A stretch of 64,000 nt of DNA, taken from the NCBI RefSeq assembly GCF_003259365.1, contig NZ_QLLY01000005.1, positions 479,709-543,708 of the forward strand, given 5' to 3'. Shown here piece after piece: positions 50,826-60,124 of this stretch (within the stretch, counting starts at the first letter, position 1; every line of letters begins with the position of its first letter). The DNA comes from Streptomyces sp. PsTaAH-137. Lineage in GTDB: Bacteria > Actinomycetota > Actinomycetes > Streptomycetales > Streptomycetaceae. The notes under the pieces are model-generated. The model saw nothing but the letters and a program-made list of their open reading frames with translations, did not search any database and was not told where the DNA came from. The position numbers and the translations under genes were made by a program.

Positions 50826-51944
50826 ATGGCTACGCGCAGAGGTTTTATCGGAGGCGCCACCGGCGTCGGCACCGCGGCCGTGCTCGGCTACTCGGCCGCC
50901 CCGAGTTCCGCCGACACCGTGACCGCCGCGACGGTCACCCAGGCGCAGGCGCGCGAGTCGATGTTCGCCGTGAACGCGGGCATGCGCGCCAACTACGCCA
51001 CGCTCAAGGCCGAGTTGGTCAAGCACCTCGCCCCGGTGGTCGTCGTCCAGAACGACGCCAAGGGCGGCCGGTTCACCCTCGTGACCAAGGACGGGCAGGA
51101 GTCCGTCAACCCGGTCGCGCCGACCTTCGAACTGGCGAAGTCCATCGCCCACACCCCGCTCGGCGTCTTCTCGGTGATCGCGTCCTACCTCGCGGACAAG
51201 ATCCCGAACCTGCCGAACGCCGACCGCATCGACCCGCACGACCTGATGATGGTCGCCTACAACGACGACACGTCCACGGCGTGGATCGAGCCCCTCAAGG
51301 CGTACGCCGCCAAGCTCTCCACCGCCCGCCAGAACCTGCCGGCCGCCGGTCTTCCGGCCGCCCTCCAGACGTCCTGCGCCGCGATCCTCGACGGAGCACT
51401 CGCCTTCATCAAGACCTCCGTCGCCGCCAAGCACTTCGACATGGCGTCCTTCGAGCAGTTCTCCGGCAGCGTCTACCCGGCCATCCGCACCAACATGGAG
51501 CATGCCTCGCAGGCCCAGATCAAGGGTGTGCAGGACATCATGAAGACCTGGCGCGCCAAGGTCGGCGAGAGCGCGTGGACGGACCTCTACTGCGTGGTGA
51601 TCTCGCAGTGGACCACCAGCGTGCTCAACCAGAACACCATCATCATCAAGGACTGCATGAACGCGGCGAAGGTCGCCACCCACCTCATCGACCTGCCCGG
51701 TCTCGAGCCCCCGGCCGACCCGGTCTTCACCGCGCTCGACAACCTCGCCCGCATCGTGCAGGACAACATCGCCGCGGAGATGGTCTTCCCGAAGGACACC
51801 GTGGTCGCCGACGCCCTCAAGGGCCAGCAGGACCTTCTCTCCGACGAGATCCTCAACCAGCTCGGCACCGTCAACGTGACGGCCCAGGCCGCCCCGCTCT
51901 ACAACACGGTCGCCACGCCGGGGGTGTGCCCGGTCCGCAAATAA
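50826..51944 (+). CDS. Tat-exported protein of unknown function
   Basis: This 372-residue protein begins MATRRGFIGGATGVGTAAVL, a twin-arginine signal, and ends the signal near SAAPSSADT. The mature part is helical and contains segments such as ARESMFAVNAGMRANYATLKAELVKHL near residue 47 and NTIIIKDCMNAAKVATHLIDLPGL near residue 275, with no recognised domain. ATG at 50826 is preferred because GGAG lies about eight bases before it. It is in the same direction as the two isochorismatase-fold hydrolases, but a hairpin and microsatellite lie between. Tat export suggests a folded or cofactor-bearing cargo. Confidence 0.75.
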   Translation: MATRRGFIGGATGVGTAAVLGYSAAPSSADTVTAATVTQAQARESMFAVNAGMRANYATLKAELVKHLAPVVVVQNDAKGGRFTLVTKDGQESVNPVAPTFELAKSIAHTPLGVFSVIASYLADKIPNLPNADRIDPHDLMMVAYNDDTSTAWIEPLKAYAAKLSTARQNLPAAGLPAALQTSCAAILDGALAFIKTSVAAKHFDMASFEQFSGSVYPAIRTNMEHASQAQIKGVQDIMKTWRAKVGESAWTDLYCVVISQWTTSVLNQNTIIIKDCMNAAKVATHLIDLPGLEPPADPVFTALDNLARIVQDNIAAEMVFPKDTVVADALKGQQDLLSDEILNQLGTVNVTAQAAPLYNTVATPGVCPVRK

Positions 51945-52029
51945 TCGCCCGCACGCCCATCGGGTTTGAAGACGGATCGACGGAGTACTCGCTTAACCAG
52001 TTCTTATCACCACTGGTTGGAGGCGAATG

Positions 52030-52299
52030 ATGGGCATCATCGCGTGGATCGTCATCGGACTGCTCGCAGGAGCGATTGCCAAGCTGCTGCTGCCGGGCAA
52101 GGACCCGGGCGGCATCATCATCACGATGCTCATCGGCATCGCCGGTGGTCTTCTGGGCGGCTGGCTCGGCAAGGTCATCTTCGGGGTCGACTCCATCGAC
52201 GGCTTCTTCAACCTGTCCACGTGGGTGGCGGCCATCGTCGGCTCGCTGATCCTGCTGATCCTGTACCGCGTGATCACCGGTAACCGACGTCGCGCCTGA
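52030..52299 (+). CDS. GlsB/YeaQ/YmgE-family stress-response membrane protein
   Basis: This 89-residue protein has three hydrophobic helices with the family pattern GIIAWIVIGLLAGAIAKLL at residues 2-20, PGGIIITMLIGIAGGLLGGWLGK and a C-terminal ILYRVITGNRRR. GGAGG lies six bases before ATG 52030; an overlapping ATG at 52027 is too close. Such proteins accompany general and envelope stress. It is monocistronic with its own strong terminator. Confidence 0.9.
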   Translation: MGIIAWIVIGLLAGAIAKLLLPGKDPGGIIITMLIGIAGGLLGGWLGKVIFGVDSIDGFFNLSTWVAAIVGSLILLILYRVITGNRRRA

Positions 52300-52315
52300 A
52301 CCCGCTGACGACGCC

Positions 52316-52351
52316 CCGTGCGGGGCACCCCACCAGGGGTGCCCCGCACGG
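52316..52351. terminator. strong 16-bp bidirectional terminator
   Basis: CCGTGCGGGGCACCCC (52316-52331) and its exact complement (52336-52351) form a perfect stem with an ACCA loop. It is centred between the GlsB gene and the convergent beta-helix gene and can terminate both. Confidence 0.85.
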
Positions 52352-52376
52352 TCGTCTCACGGTGTCGGGATCGCGT

Positions 52377-54926
52377 CTACGGGAATGACGTGATCTTGGA
52401 CGGGACGGTACTGGTGCCCGAGGTCGGAGCGCCGGTGTTGTTGACGACGTGGGCGTACTGGCCCTTGCCGCCCAGCGAGATGACCTGGATGTCGTGCAGC
52501 TTGATGCCGGACTTCACCGGGACCTGGAAGCCGTGCTGCTGCACGATGCTCGGGTCCGAGGTGAAGTTGCAGTAGCTGCCCAGGCCCCACGCCTCATGGG
52601 TGTTGACGCTGTCGGCGACCTTGTAGGCCGCGTAGCCGACGATGCCGTCGTGGGTGATGGAGGCGGCGTTGGGAGCGTCGTACGCCTTCTCGTTCTGGAA
52701 GAAGATCGTGCGGCCGCGTTCGCCGTTCCAGAGCACGTCGTACTTGTTGAAGTGCTCCACGAACAGACCGGTGGCGAGGACGTCGTCGCCGTTCACGACG
52801 AGCCCGTAGTCGGCGCGGTTGGTCTCCCAGCCGACGCCGTCGCCGTGGTCGGCCCGCCAGATCCAGGTGTGGTCGACGATCACGTCGTCGCTGTTGACGA
52901 CCACGGAGTTGGTGGCGAGGCCGGGGCCCGCGCCGCCGATCCGGATGAACACGTCCTGCATGGAGGTCGGGTTCGCGGCGTGGTCGGCGCTCGCTCCGGC
53001 CCCACCGATCTGGAGCAGCGTGTCCGACTTCTTGGAGCCCGCGTCGATCAGGAACCCGGCGAGCTTCACGCCGTCGACGTCGGCGACGTGCATGGCGTCG
53101 ACGCCGTTGTCGGGAACGATGGTCGCGAGGCCGAGGCCGAGCACGACCGTGTTGGCGCGGTTGACGTTGATGGTCTGGTCGAGGTGGTAGACGCCCGGGG
53201 TGAACAGCAGGTTCAGGCCCTGGGAGAGCGCCTGGTTGATGGTGGCCGCGGTGGCGCCGGGCTTCACCACGTAGAACTGGCTCAGCGGGAGCGAGGTCCC
53301 CGCGTTGGCCGGCCAGGAGACGCCGCGCGCGTTGGTGCGCTTGGCGGGCACGAACACCTTGTAGTCGTTGCCGTCCAGATAGAGGAACGGCTTCTCGCGG
53401 GAGACCGGCGTGTTGTCGAGCGTGGTGTACGGGCCGGTGTCGAAGTTGGTCGCCGGAGCGCCCTGCACACCGCTGAACGTCATGTTCCAGACGCCGTTGG
53501 TCCAGCCGCCCACCGAACTGTCGCGGGTGTACCACTGCTGCTGCGAGTACGGGCCGACCGTGCCGTCGATCTTGGAGTCGGCGATGTAGCCGCCCGAGGC
53601 CCAGCCGTAGCCGTTCGGCGCGAGGTTGAGGCCGCCGGTGACGTGCATGCGGCGGAACGGGGCGGCCTGCGCGACGGCCCAGCGGTCGGTGCCGTTCACC
53701 GGGTTGAGGGAGAGGTTCTCGGCGGAGCGCCAGAAGTTCTGCGTGGCGTTGCCGTTGAACCAGCCCGCGTCGACCGTGACGTCACCGTTGATCTTCGTGT
53801 CGTCGGGGTTGAGGCCGAGACCGGAGATCGAGGTGTAGAAGCCGAGTTGGGCGTTGATGTTGTTGTACGTGCCCGGCTTGAGCAGGAACTGGTAGCGCTG
53901 CGAGCCGAACTGGTTCGACTCCTGCTGGGCGAAGACCTGGTCGAACTTGCCTTGCAGATTGGCCGTGTTGGGGTCGACGACGATGACGTTCGGGCCGAGG
54001 TCGCCGCCGCCCTCGACGGGCGGGGTGGTGGAGCCGGAGCCGGTGTGCACCCCGACCTCCCACAGCGAGTAGCCGTAGCCGGTGGCGCGGGTGGTTCCGT
54101 AGATCCGCAGATAGCGGCCGGTGCCGCTGACGTCGTAGGAGGTGGTGCCGCCGGTCGCGCCGGTGACGTCCTTCAGGGTCGTCCAGGTCTGCCCGTCCGC
54201 GGAGGCCTGGATCTTGAAGGCCTTGGCGTACGCGGCCTCCCAGTTGAGGTCCACCTTGCAGATGCTCTGCGACGAGCCGAGGTCCACCTGGACCCACTGC
54301 GGGTCGGTGGCGGCGGACGACCAGCGGGTGGCGGTGTCGCCGTCGAAGGCGGCCGAGGCCGGGGTGCCGCCGTTCTCCGTGGAGGAGGCGGTCGCGGGGC
54401 GGCCCTTGGCGGCGTTCGCGGTCGAGCAGCCGTCGGCCGGCGGGGTGGTCCCTGAGCTGCCGAAGACCTGGAACTCCCAGAGGGAGTAGCCGTACTGGGT
54501 GGCGCGGGTGACGCCGGTCATGCGGACGTACCGGCCGGAGCCGGAGACGTCGAGGGTGTCGGTGCCGCCGTCGGAGCCGGTGACCGACTTCAGGTCGGAC
54601 CAGGTGCTCCCGTTGTCGGAGACCTGGATCTTGTAGTCCTTCGCGTAGGCGGCCTCCCAGTTGAGGACGACCTTGCTGAGCGTCGCCGACGCCCCGAGGT
54701 CGACCTGGAGCCACTGGGCGTCGGTCGCCGCGGACGACCAGCGGGTGCCGGTGTCACCGTCGACGGCATACGCCGCGGGCGTGCCGCCGTTCTCGGTGGA
54801 GGAGGCCGTGACGGCCTTGCCCTGGGAGAGCGGCGTGTCGGCGGCCGCCGCCGAGGATGCCTGGGCGGGGAAGCTCAGCAGCGCCGCCGCCGTGGCGAGC
54901 GCGATCCCCAAGGATCTGTGTCTCAT
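52377..54926 (-). CDS. secreted protein with two discoidin (F5/8 C) domains and a beta-helix catalytic-type domain
   Basis: This 849-residue secreted protein has a signal peptide (residues 1-29, ending SAAAA). Two F5/8 type C/CBM32-like domains follow at about 34-158 and 168-310; both contain NGGTPA, RWSS and DLG, suggesting internal duplication. A Pro/Gly linker leads to a C-terminal parallel-beta-helix region (325-849) with TVDAGWFNGNATQNFWRSAENLSLNP, VFVPAKRTNARGVSWPANAGTSLPL and repeated short strand motifs. It resembles polysaccharide-active beta-helix enzymes (GH55 or GH87 group), but the family cannot be fixed by eye. ATG at 54926 has GGAG eight bases upstream. Confidence 0.8.
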   Translation of the reverse strand: MRHRSLGIALATAAALLSFPAQASSAAAADTPLSQGKAVTASSTENGGTPAAYAVDGDTGTRWSSAATDAQWLQVDLGASATLSKVVLNWEAAYAKDYKIQVSDNGSTWSDLKSVTGSDGGTDTLDVSGSGRYVRMTGVTRATQYGYSLWEFQVFGSSGTTPPADGCSTANAAKGRPATASSTENGGTPASAAFDGDTATRWSSAATDPQWVQVDLGSSQSICKVDLNWEAAYAKAFKIQASADGQTWTTLKDVTGATGGTTSYDVSGTGRYLRIYGTTRATGYGYSLWEVGVHTGSGSTTPPVEGGGDLGPNVIVVDPNTANLQGKFDQVFAQQESNQFGSQRYQFLLKPGTYNNINAQLGFYTSISGLGLNPDDTKINGDVTVDAGWFNGNATQNFWRSAENLSLNPVNGTDRWAVAQAAPFRRMHVTGGLNLAPNGYGWASGGYIADSKIDGTVGPYSQQQWYTRDSSVGGWTNGVWNMTFSGVQGAPATNFDTGPYTTLDNTPVSREKPFLYLDGNDYKVFVPAKRTNARGVSWPANAGTSLPLSQFYVVKPGATAATINQALSQGLNLLFTPGVYHLDQTINVNRANTVVLGLGLATIVPDNGVDAMHVADVDGVKLAGFLIDAGSKKSDTLLQIGGAGASADHAANPTSMQDVFIRIGGAGPGLATNSVVVNSDDVIVDHTWIWRADHGDGVGWETNRADYGLVVNGDDVLATGLFVEHFNKYDVLWNGERGRTIFFQNEKAYDAPNAASITHDGIVGYAAYKVADSVNTHEAWGLGSYCNFTSDPSIVQQHGFQVPVKSGIKLHDIQVISLGGKGQYAHVVNNTGAPTSGTSTVPSKITSFP

Positions 54927-55224
54927 GCGTGTCACTCCGTGCGGGGGTGAGGGTGAAACGGCCCGAAGCAGCCTTCACCAAGTGAGCGCACGTCTGGATG
55001 GACGGGCGCGGTGGAGCGCACTCCTACCGTGTCCGGAAGAGTTCAACGGCCAGAGAAGAGAACTTAGTTCGCGGTTTGATTTAAGGGCCGAGGTAATAGT
55101 TCGGCAAGACCTCGGGAGCGTCTTCTTTTCACAACTCGAACGGGCCGATCACCGACGGCGCGACGAGAGGAACCCGCACACGCCGCCCACCTGGCCCGAC
55201 GGCCCGTGCGCCACCCGGGACCTG
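54927..55224. other. intergenic region upstream of the beta-helix gene
   Basis: About 300 bases with no convincing gene. The middle (55060-55140) is AT-rich for this genome, compatible with a promoter for the leftward beta-helix gene. A short inverted repeat (CGAGGT at 55089, ACCTCG at 55109) may be an operator. The right end may hold the ABC operon terminator, but none is clear. Confidence 0.4.
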
Positions 55225-56757
55225 TCAGGGAATGGAGGCAAGCGAAGTGCGTGACACGAGCCGTCCCGCCTCGAACAGCACCGCGTCGTCGGCCAGCACG
55301 CGCGCCGCGGGCAGATCGTGGCTGATGAACAGCAGAGCCGTCGCGGACGGCGCGAGCAGCCGGGGCAGCGCGTCGAGGACCCGCTCGCGGGAGGCGGTGT
55401 CCAGGGCCGATGTCACCTCGTCGCACACCAGCAGCGCGGGTCGCGCGGCGAGGGCGCGCACCAGCGCGCAGCGCTGCAACTGGCCTCCGGAGAGCTGTCC
55501 GGGGACGCGGTCGAGGAGGGCTGCCTCCAGGCCCAGGCGCTCGGCGGTCCCCCGCACCTCGGCCGCCGCCTCCGCTCGGCTCAGGCCGCGCAACAGGCGC
55601 CCGGTGTCCGCGAGTTGGCCGATGAGCGGGCGGCGCTTCTCGAAGGAGTCGGGGCTGCTCTGATGCACGTACTGCACCGCGCGGCGCTGTGTCGTGTCGC
55701 GCCGGTCGATGCGTGCGGGGAGCGGCGCCCCGTCGAGGCGCACCTCCCCCGAGGTCGGTCCTGTCAGGCCCGCGAGGACCCGGGCGAACGTCGTCTTGCC
55801 CGAGCCGGAGGGGCCGAGCAGCGCGGTGCTGCTGCCGGGCGGGAGGGCCAGCGACACCGGGCCTGCGAGGAGGCTGCCGGTTCCGCGCCGTACGACGACG
55901 CCCTCGGCCACGACGCCCCGGTCCGGCGCGGAGGGCGGGCTCGTCGGCGGGGCGGCCGCTCGGCGCGCGGAGTCGGTGCGGCGCTCGGCGGTGAGCAGGG
56001 CGCGGGTGGCCGGATGGCGTGCGGTGCCGGGTCCGGTGCTGCCGAGGATGTCGGGGGTGGGGCCCTCGTCGACGGCGCGGCCGTGTTCGAGGACGGTGAC
56101 CCGGTCCGCCGTGCGGCGTACGAGGGGCAGGTCGTGGCTGAGGAGCAGGATGCCCGCGCCGTCGTCCGCGAGCTGCCGGACCGTGCGGCCGAGGGCCTGG
56201 GCCAGGGCGGGGTCGAGGCCGCTGGTGGGCTCGTCGAGGACGAGCAGGCGCGCGCCGGTGACCAGCGCGGAGGCCAGCGCGAGGCGCTGCTGCTGGCCGC
56301 CGGAGAGCTGGTGCGGGAAGCGGCGGTGGGTGGTGGCCCGGTCGAGTCCGGCGGCGGTCAGCGCGTCGGCGGCAGCCGTCCTGCGGGCGGCCCGGCCGGT
56401 GTGGCCGAGCGCGGCGAGTTCGGTGAGCACCGCTCCGACGCGGCGGACCGGGTCCAGGACGGATTCGGGGTGCTGGGGGAGGTGTGCGGCGCGGCCCGCC
56501 CGCGCGGCCCTGCGGGCGTCCGGGGTGAGCGTCAGCAGGTCCGTGCCGTCGAGGAGGACGCGGCCCGTCAGGTCGACGGCCGGCCGTGCGGCGCCGAGCG
56601 CGGCCAGGCCCAGGGTGGTCTTGCCGCTGCCCGAGGGGCCGACGACGGCGACCACCGTGCCGGGTGCCACGGTCAGCCGCACAGCGTCGAGCAGCGGGCG
56701 GGGCGCGCCGTCGGCCCGCGCCGAGATCCCGGGTATCCGGAGCAGCGGGGCGGTCAC
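55225..56757 (-). CDS. dipeptide/nickel-type ABC transporter ATPase with two fused nucleotide-binding domains
   Basis: This 510-residue protein contains both ATPase domains in one chain. Domain 1 has Walker A GPSGSGKTT near residue 41, LSGGQQQR and DEPTSGLD; domain 2, from about residue 270, has Walker A GPSGSGKTTF, LSGGQLQR and CDEVTSALD. The usual DppD and DppF halves are fused with an Arg/Ala-rich linker. GTG at 56757 overlaps the upstream permease stop and has GGAGG five bases before it. It powers the importer formed with the two permeases and binding protein of this operon. Confidence 0.9.
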   Translation of the reverse strand: MTAPLLRIPGISARADGAPRPLLDAVRLTVAPGTVVAVVGPSGSGKTTLGLAALGAARPAVDLTGRVLLDGTDLLTLTPDARRAARAGRAAHLPQHPESVLDPVRRVGAVLTELAALGHTGRAARRTAAADALTAAGLDRATTHRRFPHQLSGGQQQRLALASALVTGARLLVLDEPTSGLDPALAQALGRTVRQLADDGAGILLLSHDLPLVRRTADRVTVLEHGRAVDEGPTPDILGSTGPGTARHPATRALLTAERRTDSARRAAAPPTSPPSAPDRGVVAEGVVVRRGTGSLLAGPVSLALPPGSSTALLGPSGSGKTTFARVLAGLTGPTSGEVRLDGAPLPARIDRRDTTQRRAVQYVHQSSPDSFEKRRPLIGQLADTGRLLRGLSRAEAAAEVRGTAERLGLEAALLDRVPGQLSGGQLQRCALVRALAARPALLVCDEVTSALDTASRERVLDALPRLLAPSATALLFISHDLPAARVLADDAVLFEAGRLVSRTSLASIP

Positions 56758-57572
56758 ACGGTCCTCCTCGTGCGCGCGAGGACGCGGTCGACCAGCAGGT
56801 TGCCGCCGACGCACAGCGCGGTGAGCAGCGCCGCGGGCACCAGTACGGCGGCGGGCTGGGTGAACAGGGCGTCGCTGTTGCGCTCGATGAGGACGGACCA
56901 GTCCGGCGCGGAGGCGGGCAGCCCGAGGCCGAGGAAGTTGGCGGACGCCAGCAGGTACAGCACGACGGAGAACCGGCCGCCCGCGTCGGTGGCCAGCGGC
57001 GCGGCCAACTCCCGCGCCAGATGCCGCAGATGGATGTACGCCCAGCCGTGGCCCTGCATCCGCAGCGCCTCGACGACCGTACGGGAGCCGGGCGCCAGAG
57101 CCGCACCGCGCACCAGCCGGGCGACGGCCGGGACCTGGAGCGCTCCGGCGACGGCCACCAGCCAGAACCACGCGCGGTGGCCCGTCGCCGCGAGCGTCAT
57201 CAGCACCAGCAGGCCCGGAAAGGCGAGAAGCAGGTCCATGGTCCGCATGACGGTCTCGTCGAGGACCCGGCGCGGACCGGCGGCCAGCAGCCCCAGCGGA
57301 ATCCCGAGCGCGGTGCCGACGGCGAGGGCGGCCAGGGCACTGCCCACGACCGACGCGCCGCCGTGCAGGACGAGCGCGAGGACGTCGCGCCCCAGCACGT
57401 CCGTGCCGAGCGGATGCCCGGCGCCGGGCGGCTGGGACGGCAGCGCGCCCGGGCGGGGCTCCGCGTCCCCGGCCACCAGCGGTCCGAGTACGGCCAGCAG
57501 GACGGGTACGCCCAGCAGGAGCAGGGCGATCCAGGGGCGACGGGCCCGCTTCGTGGCCGTACGCCCTCTCAC
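56754..57572 (-). CDS. ABC transporter permease, DppC/NikC type
   Basis: This 272-residue permease has about five or six helices and family signatures HPLGTDVLGRDVLALVLHG near residue 48, VLDETVMRTMDLLLAFPGLL near residue 100 and the EAA-like loop VVEALRMQGHGWAYIHLRHLARE near residue 157. The GTG at 57572 overlaps the stop of the preceding permease gene (GTGA), and its own stop overlaps the ATPase start. It forms half of the importer channel. Confidence 0.9.
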   Translation of the reverse strand: MRGRTATKRARRPWIALLLLGVPVLLAVLGPLVAGDAEPRPGALPSQPPGAGHPLGTDVLGRDVLALVLHGGASVVGSALAALAVGTALGIPLGLLAAGPRRVLDETVMRTMDLLLAFPGLLVLMTLAATGHRAWFWLVAVAGALQVPAVARLVRGAALAPGSRTVVEALRMQGHGWAYIHLRHLARELAAPLATDAGGRFSVVLYLLASANFLGLGLPASAPDWSVLIERNSDALFTQPAAVLVPAALLTALCVGGNLLVDRVLARTRRTV

Positions 57573-58516
57573 GCCGTCACCTCGCGGCGAGGTGCGAGCC
57601 GGTGGGCGACCAGGTCGCCCACGAGGTTCACGGCGACGGCGGTGCCCGCGAACAGCAGCGCGTACGTCTGCACTTGAGGCATGTCCCGGTTCTGGACCGC
57701 CTGGACGAACCCGTCGCCGAGTCCGCTGAACCCAAACACGGCCTCTACCACGACCGCGCCGCCGAGCAGTCCCTCCACGCAGCGCGCGTACTGCTGCGCG
57801 GCCGGCCCGAGCGCGCTCGGCAGCACATGGCGCAGGACCACGGTGCGTTCGCGCAGGCCGAGCAGGCGCAGATGGTCGGCGACGGCGCTGTGCCGCTGCT
57901 CCGCGACCCCGGCGCGGATCTGCCGCGCCAGATCGCACAAGTGACGGGCCGTCAGCACGAATACGGGGAGCACCAGGACGGCCGGCTGGGCGAGCAGCGC
58001 GGCTCTGTCCATGCCCACGGCGGTGGCGGGCAGGAGCCCCGCGGCCAGGGACACGGAGGCGACGAGCAGCAGGCCGAGCACGAACTCCGGTACGGCGTGC
58101 AGCACGACCGCGGCCGTGTTCAGGGCGCGGTCGACACGGCTGCCCTCGCGCAGCCCGGAGACGGTTCCGACCAGCGGCGCGACGACCGTGACCAGGAGCA
58201 GTGCCGGTACGCCGAGGAGCAGCGTGACGCCGACGCGGCGGCCGATGTCGTCCCCGACGGGCACGCCCGTGGTCAGGGAGTTCCCGAGGTCGCCGGTGAG
58301 CAGCCGGCCGAGCCAGTGTCCGAAGCGGGACCAGGCCGGTTCGTCCAGGCCCAACTGTGTGCGCAGGGCGCTGACCTGCTCGGGCGTGCCCAGTTCGCCG
58401 CGGAGCACGTCGGCGGTGTCGCCGGGCAGCAGCGAGCCGACGGCGAACACGGCGACGAGCACCACCAGGCACTGGGCGAGGGCGAGCAGGCAGCGCCTCA
58501 GGACGTAGGCGCGCAC
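57569..58516 (-). CDS. ABC transporter permease, DppB/NikB type
   Basis: This 315-residue permease has the DppB pattern: VAVFAVGSLLPGDTADVLRGELGTPEQV near residue 23 and DLARQIRAGVAEQRHSAVADHLRLLGLRERTVVLRHVLPSALGPAAQQYARCVEGLLGGAVVVEAVFG near residue 193. The GTG at 58516 starts four bases after the binding-protein stop. It pairs with the DppC-type permease in this operon. Confidence 0.9.
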   Translation of the reverse strand: MRAYVLRRCLLALAQCLVVLVAVFAVGSLLPGDTADVLRGELGTPEQVSALRTQLGLDEPAWSRFGHWLGRLLTGDLGNSLTTGVPVGDDIGRRVGVTLLLGVPALLLVTVVAPLVGTVSGLREGSRVDRALNTAAVVLHAVPEFVLGLLLVASVSLAAGLLPATAVGMDRAALLAQPAVLVLPVFVLTARHLCDLARQIRAGVAEQRHSAVADHLRLLGLRERTVVLRHVLPSALGPAAQQYARCVEGLLGGAVVVEAVFGFSGLGDGFVQAVQNRDMPQVQTYALLFAGTAVAVNLVGDLVAHRLAPRREVTA

Positions 58517-58520
58517 GGCG

Positions 58521-60083
58521 TCAGCCGGTGCGGACCCGGTCGAAGCGGGCCCAGTCGTGCGAGTTCGGGGGCGCCGCGCGCAGGCCGGTCACCGATCGTG
58601 CGACGGCGTCGTTGGCGTCGGAGAAGGCCCACACCAGGAGTCCGGACCCGTCGCGGGCGAGCTTCTGGGCGCGGGTGAGCAGGGCGAGGCGGTCGTCTTC
58701 GTCGCGACTGGTGCGGGCCCGGTCGAGCAGGGCGTCGAACTTCTCCGAGGCGTACTGGGTCTGGTTGCGGGCGGCGCCGCCGCGCACGCGCTGCTGGAGG
58801 AAGTCGGAGACCGGGAGGGTGGAGGTCGTGTTGAAGGCGGCGACGCCCTTGGTCCTGATCTCGCTGAAGTAGGTACTGGAGGCACGGGTGTTGGCCGACA
58901 GTTTCAGGCCCACCTCGGCCAGTTGCCGCGCCATGAGGTCGGCGGCCGGTTCCCAGGCGGCGTCCACGGAGCTGGTCTCCACGGTGATGCGCAGCCCTTC
59001 GGCTCCGGCCGCCTCGACGAGCCGGCGCGCCTCGCCGACGTCCCTCTTCCGGGGTTCGAGCCCTTCGGGGTAGCCGCGCAGCCCGAGCCCGAAGAGGTCG
59101 TTGCCCGGCTCGCCGTGTCCGGCGAGCGCGATCCTGACCAACGCCTCGCGGTCGATGCCCAGTTGCACGGCCCGTATCAGCCGGGGGTCGTCGAAGGGCT
59201 TGCGGCCCGTGCGCAGCAGGAGTTGCTGGGCCGTGGCCCGCTTCGCGGTCAGCAGCCGCACCGAGCCGGTCTTCTTCAGCCGCTCCACGGAGGCCCCGGC
59301 CATGTCGGCGCCGTAGTGGACCTGGCCGGAGAGCAGGGCGTTGAGCCGCGCCGACTCCTCGTTCGCGGGGACGATCTCCAGCTCGGCGATGTGCGGGGCG
59401 CCGTCCCAGTGGTCCGCCCAGCGCCGGTAGCGGGCGGTCCCGCCGGGCGTGAAGGACACGTAGGTGAAGGGGCCGGAGCCGACGGGCTTGCGGAAGTCGG
59501 TCGTCCCGGCGGGCATGATCTCGGTGCCCGGGCCCGCGAACACGGTGGGGAACTCGAAGTTGGGGGCCTTCAGCACGAGGACGACGGACCGTGCGCCGTC
59601 GGCCCTGCTGGCGTCGAGGTCGATCGCGGAGAGCAGCACCTGCGAGGGGGAGCCGGTCGCGGGGTCGGCGGCGCGGCGGTAGCTGTAGAGGACGTCCTTG
59701 GCGGTGACCTGCTTGCCGTCGTGGAAGCGGGCCTCCCGCAGCCGTACGCGCCAGCGGGTGCCGGAGGCGTCGCTCTCCCAGGACTCGGCGAGCCGCGGGC
59801 GCACGGACATGTCGTCGGCGTAGGTGCCGAGCGTGTCGTAGAGGGCCTTCGCGCGGGCCTGGTCGACGAAGTTGGGCGCGACGTGCGGGTCGAGGGTCTC
59901 CTGCGAGCCGCCGGACGTGAACGCGGCGCGGAACCGGTCGGTGCCGCCGCCGTCCTTCGTGTCGCCGCCGCAGCCGGTGAGCAGTCCGCTGCCGGCGAGC
60001 GCCAGCGCGCCCCCGGCCGCCAGCACTCCCCGCCTGCCGGGCTGGGGGCTCCTCGTCGTCTCCGTCCGGGCATGCGTCGGCAC
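58521..60083 (-). CDS. ABC transporter substrate-binding lipoprotein, family 5, of the cobalamin-riboswitch operon
   Basis: This 520-residue protein has an RR-containing signal (PGRRGVLAAGGALALAGSGLLTGC; C38), consistent with a Tat- or Sec-exported lipoprotein. The mature part is a dipeptide/nickel-type binding protein: GSQETLDPHVAPNFVDQARAKALYDTLG near residue 58, EARFHDGKQVTAKDVLYSYRRAADP near residue 117 and GSGPFTYVSFTPGG near residue 204. GTG at 60083 is preferred: GAGAGG lies six bases upstream, and further upstream codons overlap the riboswitch. Riboswitch control suggests cobalt, nickel or a corrinoid-related ligand rather than peptides; this is inference. Confidence 0.9.
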   Translation of the reverse strand: MPTHARTETTRSPQPGRRGVLAAGGALALAGSGLLTGCGGDTKDGGGTDRFRAAFTSGGSQETLDPHVAPNFVDQARAKALYDTLGTYADDMSVRPRLAESWESDASGTRWRVRLREARFHDGKQVTAKDVLYSYRRAADPATGSPSQVLLSAIDLDASRADGARSVVLVLKAPNFEFPTVFAGPGTEIMPAGTTDFRKPVGSGPFTYVSFTPGGTARYRRWADHWDGAPHIAELEIVPANEESARLNALLSGQVHYGADMAGASVERLKKTGSVRLLTAKRATAQQLLLRTGRKPFDDPRLIRAVQLGIDREALVRIALAGHGEPGNDLFGLGLRGYPEGLEPRKRDVGEARRLVEAAGAEGLRITVETSSVDAAWEPAADLMARQLAEVGLKLSANTRASSTYFSEIRTKGVAAFNTTSTLPVSDFLQQRVRGGAARNQTQYASEKFDALLDRARTSRDEDDRLALLTRAQKLARDGSGLLVWAFSDANDAVARSVTGLRAAPPNSHDWARFDRVRTG

Positions 60084-60124
60084 ATCGATCCTCTCCGGGG
60101 TGTCCTCGCCCCTGCTGCTGGACC

